A stretch of DNA of 64,000 nt from Geopsychrobacter electrodiphilus DSM 16401 (GTDB lineage Bacteria; Desulfobacterota; Desulfuromonadia; Desulfuromonadales; Geopsychrobacteraceae): contig NZ_ARWE01000001.1 in NCBI RefSeq assembly GCF_000384395.1, forward strand, positions 868,001-932,000, read 5' to 3'. Below the pieces are notes generated by a model, which was not told the DNA's origin, searched no databases, and saw only the letters and a program-made list of their open reading frames with translations. The stretch's first letter is position 1. The number at the start of each line of letters is the position of its first letter. Shown piece after piece: positions 17,881-25,744 of this stretch. Position numbers and translations under genes: made by a program.

Positions 17881-17985
17881 GTCCCCTCTCCCTGAGGGAG
17901 AGGGTTAGGGTGAGGGGAACGTTCGCAAAATACCCCTCATCCGGCCTTCGGCCACCTTCTCCCTCAGGAAGAAGGGTTGGTCGTA
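17881..17985. repeat. REP-like double-hairpin intergenic repeat
   Basis: Just after pyk a CCCTCTCCC/GGGAGAGGG palindrome with the tail GGTTAGGGTGAGGGG is followed by its inverted counterpart (CCCCTCATCCGGCCTTCGGCC... CTTCTCCCTC). This pattern resembles the extragenic palindromic repeats common in proteobacteria. It may also act as a transcript end stabiliser or terminator. Confidence 0.6.
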
Positions 17986-18029
17986 AACTTAAAAGGGTCA
18001 CCTGCTATTGATGAAAAGAGGAGGGTTTA

Positions 18030-18791
18030 ATGGCTAGAATCGTATTGATTACAGGGGCTTCGGCGGGTTTTGGTGCGGCGATAGCGCGGCATTTTGCCGC
18101 CAAGGGGGATCGCCTGATTCTGACTGCGCGGCGGTTGGAGCGGCTGGAAAAGCTGAGGGCTGAACTCGAATCGAGTGCGCAAATTCATCTGGTGCAACTC
18201 GATGTGCGCGATCGGTCCCAGGTTGAAGAGAAGTTAAGGCAACTCCCTGAAGCGTTTGCCGCAGTCGATATCCTGGTCAATAACGCCGGGCTTGCTCTGG
18301 GCCTGGGCCCCGCCCAGCAGGCCGAACTGGATGACTGGGATACGATGATCGACACCAACTGCAAGGGATTGACCTATTGCACGCGGGTGCTCTTGCCGGG
18401 GATGGTTGAGCGGAACCGCGGGCATGTGGTTAACATCGCCTCAGCCGCCGGTAGCTACGCTTATCCGGGAGCCAATGTTTATGGCGCAAGCAAGGCCTTT
18501 GTGCTGCAGTTTTCGGATAATCTGCGTGCCGATCTGCTCGGCACCAGGGTCCGGGTCTCCTGTATTGCGCCCGGAATGGCCGAAACCGAGTTTTCTCTGG
18601 TCCGCTTCAAGGGGGATGTCGAACGGGCGAGAGGGCTCTATGCAGGAAGCAACGCCATGACCGCCAGTGATATTGCCCATGCGGTCATGTACGTGACCGA
18701 TCAACCAGAACATCTGAATATCAACCATATTGAAATGATGCCGATCACGCAGGCTCCGGCAGGACTGAAAGTTTTAAAAACCCCAGGCTGA
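18030..18791 (+). CDS. ydfG: YdfG-like short-chain dehydrogenase (3-hydroxy acid / serine dehydrogenase)
   Basis: The 253-residue protein is a classical SDR with the cofactor motif TGASAGFG (residues 7-14), NNAGLALG, a catalytic Ser in NIASAAGS and the YxxxK pair in VYGASKAF. ARR after the second strand favours NADP. Its overall match to E. coli YdfG is visible throughout (for example LPGMVERNRGHV and NINHIEMMPITQ), so an NADP-dependent 3-hydroxy acid dehydrogenase acting on serine, L-allo-threonine or malonic semialdehyde is likely. AGGAGG lies upstream of the ATG. It sits before the threonine-regulated asd leader. Confidence 0.85.
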   Translation: MARIVLITGASAGFGAAIARHFAAKGDRLILTARRLERLEKLRAELESSAQIHLVQLDVRDRSQVEEKLRQLPEAFAAVDILVNNAGLALGLGPAQQAELDDWDTMIDTNCKGLTYCTRVLLPGMVERNRGHVVNIASAAGSYAYPGANVYGASKAFVLQFSDNLRADLLGTRVRVSCIAPGMAETEFSLVRFKGDVERARGLYAGSNAMTASDIAHAVMYVTDQPEHLNINHIEMMPITQAPAGLKVLKTPG

Positions 18792-18809
18792 AAAGAGCTC
18801 ATTTCAGGA

Positions 18810-18838
18810 TTGACATCCACTTTTACTTGCGGCATCTT
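18810..18838 (+). promoter_or_regulatory. Candidate promoter of the asd leader
   Basis: A consensus TTGACA at 18810-18815 is followed after 17 bp by a weak CATCTT (-10). Transcription would begin only a few bases before the leader ATG at 18848, which would make the leader peptide nearly leaderless; no Shine-Dalgarno sequence is visible. Confidence 0.45.
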
Positions 18839-18847
18839 CACCTGACT

Positions 18848-18949
18848 ATGCAAAAGCTGACTACGATCACAACCAAAAAAACCACCACCGGCAAGCAGAA
18901 AACTCTGCTTGTTCGGAGGACGGTCTGTGGCGCAGACAGCACCAGGTAA
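18848..18949 (+). CDS. Threonine/lysine-rich leader peptide of asd
   Basis: A 33-codon frame begins MQKLTTITTKKTTTGKQK: seven of residues 5-14 are Thr, with Ile at 7 and several Lys. Later residues add three more Thr. Thr, Ile and Lys are end products made from aspartate semialdehyde, the product of the downstream gene. The composition is like the E. coli thr operon leader (many Thr and Ile codons). The stop at 18949 lies 25 bp before a strong terminator, and the last third of the peptide gene can pair with the terminator's left arm. All of this points to ribosome-mediated attenuation of asd. No close Shine-Dalgarno is seen, which is the one weak point. Confidence 0.75.
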   Translation: MQKLTTITTKKTTTGKQKTLLVRRTVCGADSTR

Positions 18950-19010
18950 AGTTCAATCACCAAGTGTTCAAAACGGCCGCAGACTTCGAGAGTCCTGCGG
19001 CCGTTTTTAT
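18923..19010 (+). terminator. Attenuator: antiterminator/terminator structures before asd
   Basis: The terminator is a 9-bp GC-rich stem (CGGCCGCAG at 18974-18982 with CTGCGGCCG at 18995-19003) followed by TTTTTATTTT, 34 bp upstream of the asd ATG. GTCTGTGGC at 18923-18931, inside the leader peptide gene, can pair with GCCGCAGAC at 18977-18985, which would block the terminator. The same segment can instead fold locally with CAGAC at 18933-18937. A ribosome stalled at the Thr codons leaves the antiterminator free, whereas one that reaches the stop codon covers it. Confidence 0.8.
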
Positions 19011-19043
19011 TTTACCTCCCACAAAAAATGAAGGAGCAACGGA

Positions 19044-20141
19044 ATGAAAGTCGGATTTGTTGGATGGCGCGGTATGGTCGGTTCGGTGCTGATGCAGCGC
19101 ATGGAGCAGGAGAACGATTTCGTCGGGATTGAACCGGTCTTCTTTTCGACTTCGCAGGCAGGTCAGGATGCACCCTTCGGGGCGGATAAGCTGCTGGATG
19201 CCGCGAGCATCGAGGATCTGAAAAAACTTGATGCTATCGTCACCTGTCAGGGGGGGGATTATACCAAGGAGATTCACCCGCAACTACGCGCTGCCGGGTG
19301 GAAGGGCTACTGGATTGATGCCGCCAGCAGTCTGCGCATGGAAAAGGATGCGGTCATTATTCTCGACCCGGTCAACCGGGGCGTGATCGATGCTGCTCTG
19401 ACCGCCGGGCAAAAGGATTTCATCGGCGGTAACTGCACCGTCAGTCTGATGTTGATGGCCTTGGGCGGGTTGTTCCATAACAATCTCGTCGAGTGGATTT
19501 CATCCATGACTTACCAGGCGGCTTCGGGGGCAGGAGCACCCAATATGCGCGAACTGCTGGCGCAGATGGGGCACCTTGGCGCTTCTGTCGCAGAGGAGCT
19601 CAAGAATCCGGCGTCGGCTATCCTTGACATCGATCGCAAGGTGACCGCTGAACTGCGTGGCAGTACGATCCCGACCGATAACTTCGGGTTCCCTCTGGCC
19701 GGTAGTGTCCTCCCCTGGATCGATCGCGAGGTCGAGGGAGGTCAGAGCCGCGAAGAGTGGAAGGGCTTTGCCGAAACTAATAAAATTCTTGGGACAACGA
19801 CGCCGATCCCGGTGGATGGCCTGTGCGTGCGGGTCGGTGCCATGCGCTGTCACAGTCAGGCGATGACGATTAAACTTAAAAAAGATGTGCCCTTGGCCGA
19901 TATCGAGGCGATGCTGGCCAACGACAACCAATGGGCCGAGCTCATCCCCAATACCAAAGCCGAAACTCTGGCGCGGCTGACCCCGGCGGCGATTTCGGGG
20001 ACCCTCAAGACCCCGGTTGGTCGTGTGCGGAAGATGCGCATGGGGGGAGACTATCTGTCGGCTTTCACCGTCGGCGACCAGCTTCTGTGGGGCGCCGCCG
20101 AACCGCTGCGGCGGATGCTCAGGCTGCTGCTGGAGAGATAA
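19044..20141 (+). CDS. asd: Aspartate-semialdehyde dehydrogenase
   Basis: The 365-residue protein is of the enterobacterial (E. coli-like) Asd class: the N-terminal NADP-binding motif [20 protein letters not shown], the catalytic Cys in [13 protein letters not shown], the catalytic Gln in [11 protein letters not shown], and [11 protein letters not shown] with the substrate-binding Arg/His. It makes L-aspartate 4-semialdehyde from aspartyl phosphate, the branch point to Lys, diaminopimelate, Thr, Met and Ile. GGAG precedes the ATG. A Thr/Lys-rich leader peptide and attenuator lie directly upstream, and a perfect terminator lies directly downstream, so the gene is an independent, attenuated transcription unit. 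Confidence 0.95.
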   Translation: MKVGFVGWRGMVGSVLMQRMEQENDFVGIEPVFFSTSQAGQDAPFGADKLLDAASIEDLKKLDAIVTCQGGDYTKEIHPQLRAAGWKGYWIDAASSLRMEKDAVIILDPVNRGVIDAALTAGQKDFIGGNCTVSLMLMALGGLFHNNLVEWISSMTYQAASGAGAPNMRELLAQMGHLGASVAEELKNPASAILDIDRKVTAELRGSTIPTDNFGFPLAGSVLPWIDREVEGGQSREEWKGFAETNKILGTTTPIPVDGLCVRVGAMRCHSQAMTIKLKKDVPLADIEAMLANDNQWAELIPNTKAETLARLTPAAISGTLKTPVGRVRKMRMGGDYLSAFTVGDQLLWGAAEPLRRMLRLLLER

Positions 20142-20150
20142 ACCGTTTTG

Positions 20151-20179
20151 CGGGGCGCAAGGGATTGCGCCCCGTTTTT
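20151..20179 (+). terminator. Rho-independent terminator of asd
   Basis: A perfect 10-bp stem (CGGGGCGCAA/TTGCGCCCCG, loop GGGA) followed by TTTTT begins 9 bp after the asd stop codon. Confidence 0.9.
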
Positions 20180-20243
20180 CATCCCTCATCCCCGTCAGGG
20201 CTGATTTTTCTGCTATCATTGAGCCTCGTTTCTGGAGGTTGTA

Positions 20244-21380
20244 ATGACCCTGTTCCTGATCATTTTCCTGTTTATTTATAGCGGTGTCCACCTGCTGGCT
20301 ATCTGGGCCTGTTATCCCCTGTTGCTTGGTCACGGTGCCCTGACGCTGCTGGCCGCGATCTGGACCCTGCTGATGGTGACGGCGCCGGCAGCCGCCCACT
20401 TTTTGGATAAGACGGGACATGAGAGTAGTGCCCGTGCTCTGGCCTGGATCGGCTACAGCTGGATGGGTTTTGTCTTTTATGCCTTCTGTTTCAGTGTGTT
20501 GCTGGCCTTTTGGCAGTGCGGGGTCTGGTTGACAGCTTTTGTCTTTCCCCAGGCTCTGGCTTGCTCAATCTATGGTGCCCAGACCGCACTGGTTATTCTG
20601 TTGCTGACTCTGACAATCGGCATCTATGGTATTTTTGAGGCCCGGAGTCTGCGAATCGAAAAGCTTAATATCCTGACCGACCGTCTGCCTGCCGGAAGGG
20701 CAAGCCTGACCATCGCTCAGGTGTCCGACATGCACCTCGGGATGTTGCGGCGTGATGAGGAACTTGGCCAGGTCGTCTCGCAGCTCAAGGTGCTCAACCC
20801 GGATTTACTGATGGCGACCGGTGATATTGTCGATGCCCAGATCAGCCATCTGGATGGACTGGTCAACCTCTGGCAGCAGATTCAACCGCCGCTTGGTAAA
20901 TTTGCCGTGACTGGTAATCATGAGGTCTACGCCGGCCTGCAACAGTCGATTGATTTTCTCAAGGCCAGCGGGTTCAGCATTCTGCGTAATGCGAGTATTG
21001 AAGTGATGCCCGGTATTCAGCTGATGGGGGTCGACGATCCTGCAGGCTCAGGCAGTCAGCCTGATGAACTGGAATTGCTGCGCAGCTTGAGGTCGGATGC
21101 TTTGCGGATTTATCTCAAGCATCGGCCCCAGGTTGATGATGCAAGTCTGGGGCTCTTTGACCTGCAGCTTTCGGGTCACAGCCATCGTGGTCAGTTATTC
21201 CCCTTCAATCTGCTGACCAGGCTGAAATTTCCGTTACAGGATGGATTCTACCCGCTGGCAAAGGGGAGTCACCTCTACACCAGTCGTGGCACCGGGACCT
21301 GGGGGCCACCGATGCGGGTCGGCTCACCACCCGAGATTACCCTGATCACATTTTTGGTGAAAAATGGAGCGAGTCGGTAA
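20244..21380 (+). CDS. Membrane-anchored metallophosphoesterase (YaeI-like)
   Basis: The 378-residue protein has four or five hydrophobic helices in its first 130 residues, then a calcineurin-like phosphoesterase domain. The metal-binding motifs are intact: SDMHLG (D-x-H), ATGDIVD (GD), TGNHE (GNHD/E) and LSGHSHRGQ (GHxH). The family hydrolyses phosphodiesters or pyrophosphates; YaeI-type members act at the membrane, for example on lipid pyrophosphates. The substrate here is not known. GGAGG lies upstream of the ATG. It starts about 70 bp after the asd terminator, so it has its own promoter. Confidence 0.85.
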   Translation: MTLFLIIFLFIYSGVHLLAIWACYPLLLGHGALTLLAAIWTLLMVTAPAAAHFLDKTGHESSARALAWIGYSWMGFVFYAFCFSVLLAFWQCGVWLTAFVFPQALACSIYGAQTALVILLLTLTIGIYGIFEARSLRIEKLNILTDRLPAGRASLTIAQVSDMHLGMLRRDEELGQVVSQLKVLNPDLLMATGDIVDAQISHLDGLVNLWQQIQPPLGKFAVTGNHEVYAGLQQSIDFLKASGFSILRNASIEVMPGIQLMGVDDPAGSGSQPDELELLRSLRSDALRIYLKHRPQVDDASLGLFDLQLSGHSHRGQLFPFNLLTRLKFPLQDGFYPLAKGSHLYTSRGTGTWGPPMRVGSPPEITLITFLVKNGASR

Positions 21381-21456
21381 AACCTGGGTTGCCACCGGAC
21401 ATATCAAGGTTCTGTAAGTTATGCCAATGAGATGGCGGTTCGTACCGAAGCGCAGC

Positions 21457-21723
21457 TCATGCAGGGTTGAGGGGAGAGGCTGCTCTGTAGCTCTGGGACC
21501 AGAAATCAGTGCGTACCGGAGCAGGCAGGGACGTTTGCTTGTGTTGGCGTTGATCGGGCCCCGAGTAGGTCGCGGGCAGTGAACCGCGCAGTTGATCAAC
21601 GCCGACAACTACCCAGCCGGCGGAGCGCTCAAACAACTGAACCTGGTCAAGGTAGAGCAGGATATCCAGAAACTTGGGGGAGACCAGGTCTTCTTCACCG
21701 GTTCGATAAATGATACGAATCAT
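21457..21723 (-). CDS. GSU3473-family small protein
   Basis: The start is the ATG at 21723, behind GGGAGG, giving 88 residues that begin MIRIIYRTGEEDLVSPK. The segment FERSAGWVVVGVD followed by YSGPDQRQ matches the small GSU3473-like family known mainly from Geobacter relatives. The family pattern is a basic start, a Trp-Val-x-(I/V)-Gly-Val-Asp core and a Gly-Pro-Asp-x-Arg end. The role is unknown; no signal peptide or membrane segment is visible. It is convergent with the metallophosphoesterase gene. The C-terminal 30 residues beyond the conserved core are Gln/Ser-rich and look variable. Confidence 0.7.
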   Translation of the reverse strand: MIRIIYRTGEEDLVSPKFLDILLYLDQVQLFERSAGWVVVGVDQLRGSLPATYSGPDQRQHKQTSLPAPVRTDFWSQSYRAASPLNPA

Positions 21724-21842
21724 AATGGAACCTCCCGGGTGTTGTAAGTGATCAAGCTGACATGATAACAGAGTCGGGGGATATAGCACCAACCGGTTAG
21801 GGATGGTTTTTGATAGCATTTTTCGTTTAGACTGCAGGAACA

Positions 21843-21934
21843 ATGAGTTCCATTTTTTCGCCTCGTCTTCGGCTGCGGTTCATGCTCAAGCGGCCTGGCG
21901 ACGCGGCAAGCAGAAAACGCTACTGATTCAATGA
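21843..21934 (+). promoter_or_regulatory. Possible leader region of the ACT-domain gene
   Basis: This 90-bp stretch upstream of 21953 holds a short frame (ATG at 21843 after AGGAACA, 27 codons). In another frame it holds the sequence GGCAAGCAGAAAAC, shared exactly with the asd leader. In that frame the next codons differ only at synonymous third positions (both read Gly-Lys-Gln-Lys-Thr-Leu-Leu). It may be a translated or structured leader; the evidence is thin. Confidence 0.3.
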
Positions 21935-21952
21935 CGCCGAAAAGGAGACCAT

Positions 21953-22483
21953 ATGTCGTGCCGCTTTATCTTGACAGCTTTTGGCAAGGATCGACCGGGA
22001 ATTGTTGCCGACGTGACACGCGTCCTCTACGAGAATGATTGTAATCTCGAAGAGAACAGTATGACCCTGCTTGCCGATGAATTTACCCTGATCCTGCTCT
22101 TCTCAGCTACAGATCAGAGGATTGAGGAGCGCCTGCTCTCTGAATGCCGCAGGCTTGAGAAGGATCGTGGGATTTCGGCGTTTATTCGTGTGCTGGGCGA
22201 ACGAAGGGTAACGCCGGGTGCGGGAGCACAGGATTACATTGTCGAGGTCGAGGGGCTCGACCAGTCGGGGATCGTCTTTCGGGTCAGCCAGCATCTGGCG
22301 GATCTCGGACTGAATATCCTTGATCTCAAGTCCCAGGTCAAAAGTTCGCCCGAAAGCGGTACAGCGCTCTACCAGATGCAGGTTCATATTCAGGCCCCGC
22401 CCGGGATGACGGCCGAACAGATTGAGACCAGTCTCGCCCCGGTCGCGGATGAGCTGCATGTCGATATCAGCGTGACGGGCTGA
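21953..22483 (+). CDS. GcvR-like double ACT-domain regulator
   Basis: The 176-residue protein consists of two ACT domains: residues 4-80 (FILTAFGKDRPGIVADVTRVL) and 93-172 (YIVEVEGLDQSGIVFRVSQHLADLGLNI). There is no DNA-binding domain, as in GcvR, the glycine cleavage system repressor that binds glycine and acts through GcvA in E. coli. In this lineage the partner is not known, so the name is by architecture only. AAAAGGAG lies 8 bp upstream of the ATG. The upstream region shares a 14-bp sequence with the asd leader, hinting at control linked to amino-acid supply. Confidence 0.75.
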   Translation: MSCRFILTAFGKDRPGIVADVTRVLYENDCNLEENSMTLLADEFTLILLFSATDQRIEERLLSECRRLEKDRGISAFIRVLGERRVTPGAGAQDYIVEVEGLDQSGIVFRVSQHLADLGLNILDLKSQVKSSPESGTALYQMQVHIQAPPGMTAEQIETSLAPVADELHVDISVTG

Positions 22484-22499
22484 GCGATCAGCTCTTATG

Positions 22500-22620
22500 G
22501 CGTCGCAAAAATTTGCCAACTGCGGTGTTGCTGCAATCGCCTCACTGCTTCGACGTACGTAAGTACGCCTCATTGTTCGACAATTTCGCGCCTTGCATTT
22601 GGCCTTTTTTGCTTAGCCAT
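22500..22620. repeat. Large imperfect palindromic intergenic repeat
   Basis: The segment starts GCGTCGCAAAAATTTGCCAA and ends with an approximate reverse complement (GCATTTGGCC then TTTTTTGC). At its centre is CGACGTACGTAAGTACGCC. Such elements recur between genes in Desulfuromonadales genomes as I remember them; only one copy is in this window, so repetition cannot be shown here. Confidence 0.5.
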
Positions 22621-22670
22621 TCAAGCTGATATCTTTTGTGAAAGCATCATGCTTGAAATAGATAAAAAAA

Positions 22671-22700
22671 GGGATCAGACAATGAAGTCTGATCCCTTTT
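22671..22700. terminator. Bidirectional terminator by tRNA-Thr
   Basis: A 10-bp stem (GGGATCAGAC/GTCTGATCCC, loop of 6) is flanked by seven A on the left and four T on the right. It serves the minus-strand tRNA-Thr, whose 3' end is 5 bp away. Confidence 0.8.
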
Positions 22701-22705
22701 ATTTA

Positions 22706-22782
<77 letters not shown>

Positions 22783-22971
22783 ATGACTAAAACCCCAAGT
22801 CTTTAATATTTAAAATAAAAAAGACCTTTTATTGATCTTGGCTGATCTGGTCAGCCGCACAAACACGGGGTTGAGTGCCGGGATTATGGCTTTATTGGTT
22901 TTGACTGTCAAGGGTCTTATATGGATAGAAAGGTTAAACCCAAAACTAAAGGCCCGGTGCATATTGGACAG

Positions 22972-23021
22972 CCTAGTTTGGGACCAGGATGTCGGAGGTT
23001 CGAATCCTCTCGCTCCGACCA
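22972..23021 (+). pseudogene. 3' half of a tRNA-Pro (TGG), 5' half missing
   Basis: From the anticodon stem-loop (CCTAG TTTGGGA CCAGG, one mismatch) through the T arm (GGAGG TTCGAAT CCTCT) to CGCTCCGACCA this is a normal tRNA-Pro(TGG). No matching acceptor 5' strand or D arm lies upstream. It lies just inside the left prophage repeat. Confidence 0.8.
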
Positions 23022-23054
23022 TTTTTAAGATTAAACTAGATAGTTGAAAGAAAA

Positions 23055-23081
23055 GCCCGGTCATCGCGACCGGGCTTTTTT
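23055..23081. terminator. Terminator behind the tRNA-Pro fragment / left phage end
   Basis: An 8-bp stem (GCCCGGTC/GACCGGGC, loop ATCGC) is flanked by AAAA and TTTTTT. It can end both plus-strand tRNA transcription and the minus-strand tail operon. Confidence 0.8.
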
Positions 23082-23124
23082 GTGATTTATTCCGGACTAT
23101 TCCGGACATCTTCTGTTTGCCCTA

Positions 23125-25743
23125 CTACGAAAGCGTAAAACCCTGAAAATCTACGGCAGTTGAAAGACCTGTAAATACTTCCAGCTTGTGCAGCCCGATC
23201 TCAAGAGTACCGAGTGCAGTTGAGCCAGTAGACAGGACGGTAGTCACCCCATCGACTACAGCATAAGTCAGACCTGTAGCTCCTTTATAAGCCGTCAATG
23301 TAAGTGGAGTTTTACTGGTAACAAAAACCCATGTGGTCATTATTTTAAGATCTAGCGCATCGCCCTTTGTATAACTGGCATACAACTTAAATCCATTCGT
23401 AAGCGATCCAGCCAGTGTTATGAGGTCATCTGCTGGAGCGTCCCTTATGACCTGAGTCGAGTAGTCAATTCTTACACTACTCTCAACCGTCTGACACCAA
23501 GGACATATCTCTGAGAAGATCGCCCCTGCTTCAAACTCATGCCCAACATCACCAAAATGGAGCTTGTCAGGTATCAGGGTTGAATGCAGGACGCTTGAGT
23601 ATTGCAGATAATCTCTAGTGAAAGCGTTGAGGTTGACAATCTCCAAACCATATTTTTCTGCAATCTCACGCTTAATTTCATTTGCGACAGTTTCTATTGC
23701 TTCAGATGTTCTCAGTGGATATGTACCAACATAAGTGGTAGCTACTCCACACGCTAAAACAGCCTGAGTTGTGAGCAGAAACGGTTGGATATCATGGTCA
23801 TAGCACCAGTTAATTGCAGTCGCTAAATCAGCTTTGAATCCTGACTTAAATAATGTTTCTGTTGTGTATAGCACTCTGTCGTTGATGCCAAATCCTAATC
23901 CAATCATTTTTACATCTGAGTAATCAGATGTACCGGCGAACTCAGACTCCATGTTTGCAGATAACGCCCCCCATGAAAGTGTTTTCCCAGAGAACCCTGC
24001 GTTATAAACTTTCAGCGTCGAATTGCCAGTAGCATCAATGATTAATGCCTCAAGTATTTTACTGTACGCATTCGGGGACGTATTATCAGTGCCTGCTGGT
24101 GTGGTTGCATCGCCCAATAATGCCCCTGCCACAACTCCGGTTGTACCTGTACCGAGTGTTGTTGAATCACCATAAAAAGCAATAGGGAATTTATCTCCAT
24201 TGAGCCAAGCTTTCCATGCATCATCCAACGTATATATTTTTGGTGGTTTAAGGCCCGAACTGACTAACACTGAACTGGACAACTCAGCACCATAATTTGC
24301 ATAAACCGTTGCCGCTGATCCCAATTCAAGCTGAACACTATTGATGCTTGCTGTCGATGATGCCAATCTGAGTGATGTTGTTTTAGCGGGGGTTGTTATC
24401 GATCCAGTGACATTATTGGACTGGGAGATAAAAGTCCCAAATTTATCATAATACGATATGCGATTAACTGCTGATACTGTTGGATAATATTCTGTAGATT
24501 CGTTTACCGGAATGTAATTACTAACAAAATAATTTGCATAATAATACGCACCGCCACCCGTACTTAATAAAAATGAGTTTAAATTTACATCATTTTTATT
24601 GAATAGATTTTTGCTTGGAGTGCCAATAATATACGACTCCTTGAGTTTATAATCTCCAATCGTATCCGGCAGAATAGCGTTGCCAGATACCGTTATTTCA
24701 TGGAATTTCTGATAATCTGTTGCAACAGTTCCTGCCTCTATTTGCATATAGTTTAGCTGGGCATTAAGTGCGCTAATTCGTATGTACACAAATCCATTGC
24801 TATCAGATGGGGTTGTTATTCCGTAGTTAAGCAATGCACCGCTTACATACACCATGTTTGAATTATAAATAGCATGTCCGTAAGGGGTTCCACTGATCCT
24901 ATAACTACTAGATGAATAGAGTTTTATATATTCAGTAGTAAAATAACTTGCATTCGATGATGTTGCCCCTGTAGCAACATCCAAGACGACTCCTGATGTT
25001 ACAACTGATGTGTCAACCAGATTTTTACCTCTGGCTAAAATAGCTGTATTTTTTATATTAGTTGAAAGTTTGTTTTCTAATTGGGTTATTGCAGAAAATT
25101 CCCAGTAATCAGTTGCCGTCGAACCTAACTCTATTTGGCGTGTTGCGAGAGTTGCGTTTAATGCAGATATTTTTATATAATATACGTTTGATGCCGTTGT
25201 AAATGCTGTCACGGTATCGGCATATCCTATAAAATCCTGTGCTTTACCATAATAACCCACTCTATAAGCCGATGCTGGGCTGGTAATATAGTTAGTTGAA
25301 GGTATCACCCTAATAAATTCGCTTGTATAATATCCTGCATGAGCTGCAAGAGCACCGGTCGTACCGTTTATAAAATATTCGGAAGATACAGCTAACGAAT
25401 TGAACAAATTTTTACCGCTAGTTATGGCAACGAGAGACGATATATCCGATAATGCTGGGATGATAGCATCGGCTTCTGTTTCTACAACAGCTACCCGGTC
25501 ATAACTCGACTGTACCCAACCCCCCGCACCATCGGCAATATAGTTGCCGATCAACAGCGGATTAGTATCATTCCCGACATAACCAACTTCATTGGCGTTG
25601 CTAGTGATCGCGGCAAGGTTGGCGTAGGTATCAGCACCAATGATTCCGGCGGTCTGCCCGTGGGCCAGGGCGTAGAGTTTGGCGTTAAGGCGGGCGACCA
25701 GGTCGGTGTAATTGTCGGTGGTTTTCAGATCGTCGATCGCCAT
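23125..25743 (-). CDS. Tail fibre with C-terminal SGNH hydrolase
   Basis: The 872-residue protein is the last tail gene. Its first 90 residues look like a virion-attachment segment. Residues of about 90-500 are repetitive beta-rich modules in which near-identical phrases recur (for example VYYIKISALNA, FVYIRISALNA and VATDYQKF/TATDYWEF). Residues of about 515-780 form an SGNH hydrolase with FYGDSTTLG (Ser nucleophile), NAGFSGKTLS, GFGINDR and DKLHFGDVGH (Asp/His). Phages use such esterase domains to deacylate host surface glycans during adsorption. A C-terminal beta domain follows. The repeat section is more AT-rich than its neighbours, as expected for a host-range gene acquired by exchange. 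Confidence 0.75.
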   Translation of the reverse strand: MAIDDLKTTDNYTDLVARLNAKLYALAHGQTAGIIGADTYANLAAITSNANEVGYVGNDTNPLLIGNYIADGAGGWVQSSYDRVAVVETEADAIIPALSDISSLVAITSGKNLFNSLAVSSEYFINGTTGALAAHAGYYTSEFIRVIPSTNYITSPASAYRVGYYGKAQDFIGYADTVTAFTTASNVYYIKISALNATLATRQIELGSTATDYWEFSAITQLENKLSTNIKNTAILARGKNLVDTSVVTSGVVLDVATGATSSNASYFTTEYIKLYSSSSYRISGTPYGHAIYNSNMVYVSGALLNYGITTPSDSNGFVYIRISALNAQLNYMQIEAGTVATDYQKFHEITVSGNAILPDTIGDYKLKESYIIGTPSKNLFNKNDVNLNSFLLSTGGGAYYYANYFVSNYIPVNESTEYYPTVSAVNRISYYDKFGTFISQSNNVTGSITTPAKTTSLRLASSTASINSVQLELGSAATVYANYGAELSSSVLVSSGLKPPKIYTLDDAWKAWLNGDKFPIAFYGDSTTLGTGTTGVVAGALLGDATTPAGTDNTSPNAYSKILEALIIDATGNSTLKVYNAGFSGKTLSWGALSANMESEFAGTSDYSDVKMIGLGFGINDRVLYTTETLFKSGFKADLATAINWCYDHDIQPFLLTTQAVLACGVATTYVGTYPLRTSEAIETVANEIKREIAEKYGLEIVNLNAFTRDYLQYSSVLHSTLIPDKLHFGDVGHEFEAGAIFSEICPWCQTVESSVRIDYSTQVIRDAPADDLITLAGSLTNGFKLYASYTKGDALDLKIMTTWVFVTSKTPLTLTAYKGATGLTYAVVDGVTTVLSTGSTALGTLEIGLHKLEVFTGLSTAVDFQGFTLS

Positions 25744-25744
25744 A

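Noticed and set aside
22810-23109. Minus-strand frame of 99 codons containing GARGFEPPTSWSQ
   Set aside because: This phrase is the well-known translation of the antisense of tRNA-Pro; the frame crosses the tRNA fragment and terminator and is not a gene.
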